A stretch of DNA of 6,192 nucleotides from an uncultured Bacteroidales bacterium (lineage in GTDB: Bacteria; Bacteroidota; Bacteroidia; Bacteroidales; UBA932): the NCBI GenBank assembly GCA_945874815.1, contig CAMCIE010000091.1, positions 1 through 6,192 on the forward strand, given 5' to 3'. The translations under genes and the position numbers were made by a program. Below the pieces are notes generated by a model, which saw only the letters and a list, made by a program, of their open reading frames with translations, was not told the DNA's origin and did no database searches. Position 1 is the stretch's first letter. Each line of letters opens with the position of its first letter. Below, in pieces: positions 5,364-6,192 of the stretch.

Positions 5364-6192
5364 CTATTTCACAGTAACAAGATATTGCGCATAACGCGTC
5401 ATCGGACGCACTGCGTCATCCCTTACTTCAAGATTGATGACAAAGAAATCTCCTGACTTTGCATCGGACGGAACTGTGAATTCCGTACTCCAGCCGTTAG
5501 TCTGAGATAATTTCAGACTGTCAACCGTACCGTCCTTATATTTTGAAGTCTTTTCAGGAATCCACCAGCTTGCAGCCAGCTTGTCGCCGTCAGGATCTGT
5601 GGCACTGCCCTTCATGGAAACAGTCTGACCTGCTTCAACGGTGAAATCTGTAACATCAGCCTTAACGACAGGAGCATGGTTGCAATCCTTGGCCTTACAT
5701 ATAGTCCAGTCTGCACGCGCTGCCAGTTCCTCCCACATCACCACAGTATAGCGGTTATTACGGTTCTTTATGTCGTCACGCAAACCAATGTTGATGAACG
5801 GACCGCAACCGAACTGGCAGAATGCCCAGTCATATTTCCTATAGTCAGCCCTCGGATATGACTTAAGTTCAGCAGGCCCCCATCCGAGTTCAGCGGAAAG
5901 TCCCCAGTCCATATAATCAATCAGACCGTAATTGTAAATCAGAGGCTCACCGAAAATGGCACGTCCTTCGGCCATAAGCCAGATTTCGCTTGTCAGCTTG
6001 CCATGATTCAATTTGAATGCATCGAGGTTCCAGTCCCCGTGGAGATATGGCTGAATCTGCTCGTCTGCAGGACGCGGACCGTTGTAGCTCGCGCTGAAGA
6101 ACGAACCATAGTTGAACCATCCCATAGTGTAGCCTCCGTTGTCCAGTCCCGGGAACATCTGGTCGATCTTGCTGTCTGCGCGGCAGTTATCC
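5364..6192 (-). CDS. DUF1593/Sde182-like protein, C-terminal part (5' end beyond right edge)
   Basis: The visible 275 residues are the C-terminal part of a protein resembling the DUF1593 family, whose type member Sde182 is a cellulose-binding protein with a nucleoside-hydrolase-like fold. The frame is open without a stop from 5366 to the right edge. The ATG at 6158 is therefore an internal Met and the true start lies outside. The first 160 or so visible residues carry family-like features: a Trp- and Tyr-rich stretch, SEIWLMAEGRAIFGEPLIYN, and the junction AARADWTICKAKDCNHAPV. After that comes an Ig-like domain of about 100 residues with VEAGQTVSMKGSATDPDGDK, a Trp-Trp pair, and a last strand TRYAQYLVTVK, matching the C-terminal domain of Sde182-like proteins. 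Such proteins are usually secreted and tied to polysaccharide use, but the signal peptide is not in the window and the reaction is unknown. A strong hairpin follows the stop codon. Confidence 0.8.
   Translation of the reverse strand, partial: DNCRADSKIDQMFPGLDNGGYTMGWFNYGSFFSASYNGPRPADEQIQPYLHGDWNLDAFKLNHGKLTSEIWLMAEGRAIFGEPLIYNYGLIDYMDWGLSAELGWGPAELKSYPRADYRKYDWAFCQFGCGPFINIGLRDDIKNRNNRYTVVMWEELAARADWTICKAKDCNHAPVVKADVTDFTVEAGQTVSMKGSATDPDGDKLAASWWIPEKTSKYKDGTVDSLKLSQTNGWSTEFTVPSDAKSGDFFVINLEVRDDAVRPMTRYAQYLVTVK

Overview
The window looks like chromosomal DNA from a member of the Bacteroidales (Bacteroidota). The evidence is a Bacteroidota-type lipoprotein, start codons without convincing Shine-Dalgarno sequences, matches to the Bacteroidota -7 promoter box (TAnnTTTG) in front of several genes, and a DUF1593/Sde182-like protein. 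Genus cannot be fixed from sequence alone. No tRNA, rRNA, CRISPR array, insertion sequence or phage gene was seen.

Left part (1-1801). A membrane-protein gene runs off the left edge on the minus strand. It is easy to miss because it has no stop inside the window. It diverges from a complete plus-strand gene for a lipid-anchored linear-amide C-N hydrolase, a cysteine Ntn hydrolase of the choloylglycine hydrolase / acyltransferase superfamily. The intergenic stretch 369-604 carries one candidate -7 box for each direction.

Middle (1821-5035). Three minus-strand genes follow one another. In transcription order they are an NtrC-family sigma-54-dependent response regulator, a short membrane histidine kinase whose ATG overlaps the regulator's stop by one base (TGATG), and, after 49-121 bases depending on numbering of the shared ends (48 bases between the kinase stop and the transporter start), a ten-helix EamA/DMT-family transporter. 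The transporter has a good promoter box of its own but no terminator separates it from the kinase, so it may be transcribed both ways. Its gene converges on the hydrolase gene with only 19 bases between stop codons.

Right part (5036-6192). The 328-base gap 5036-5363 holds the regulator's candidate promoter, a small heptamer duplication at its start codon, a 33-codon coding-like ORF that may be a gene remnant, an AT-rich stretch with small hairpins, and a strong GC-rich hairpin. That hairpin terminates the last gene, a DUF1593/Sde182-like protein whose 5' part lies beyond the right edge.

How the genes work together: the regulator and kinase clearly form a two-component pair that would activate sigma-54 promoters. 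No convincing -24/-12 site was seen in this window, so their targets are probably elsewhere. Any link to the hydrolase, the transporter or the DUF1593 protein is positional only. I see no clear new defence or mobile system. The points most worth following are the pared-down kinase, the lipid-tethered Ntn proenzyme, the left-edge membrane gene and the small ORF upstream of the regulator.
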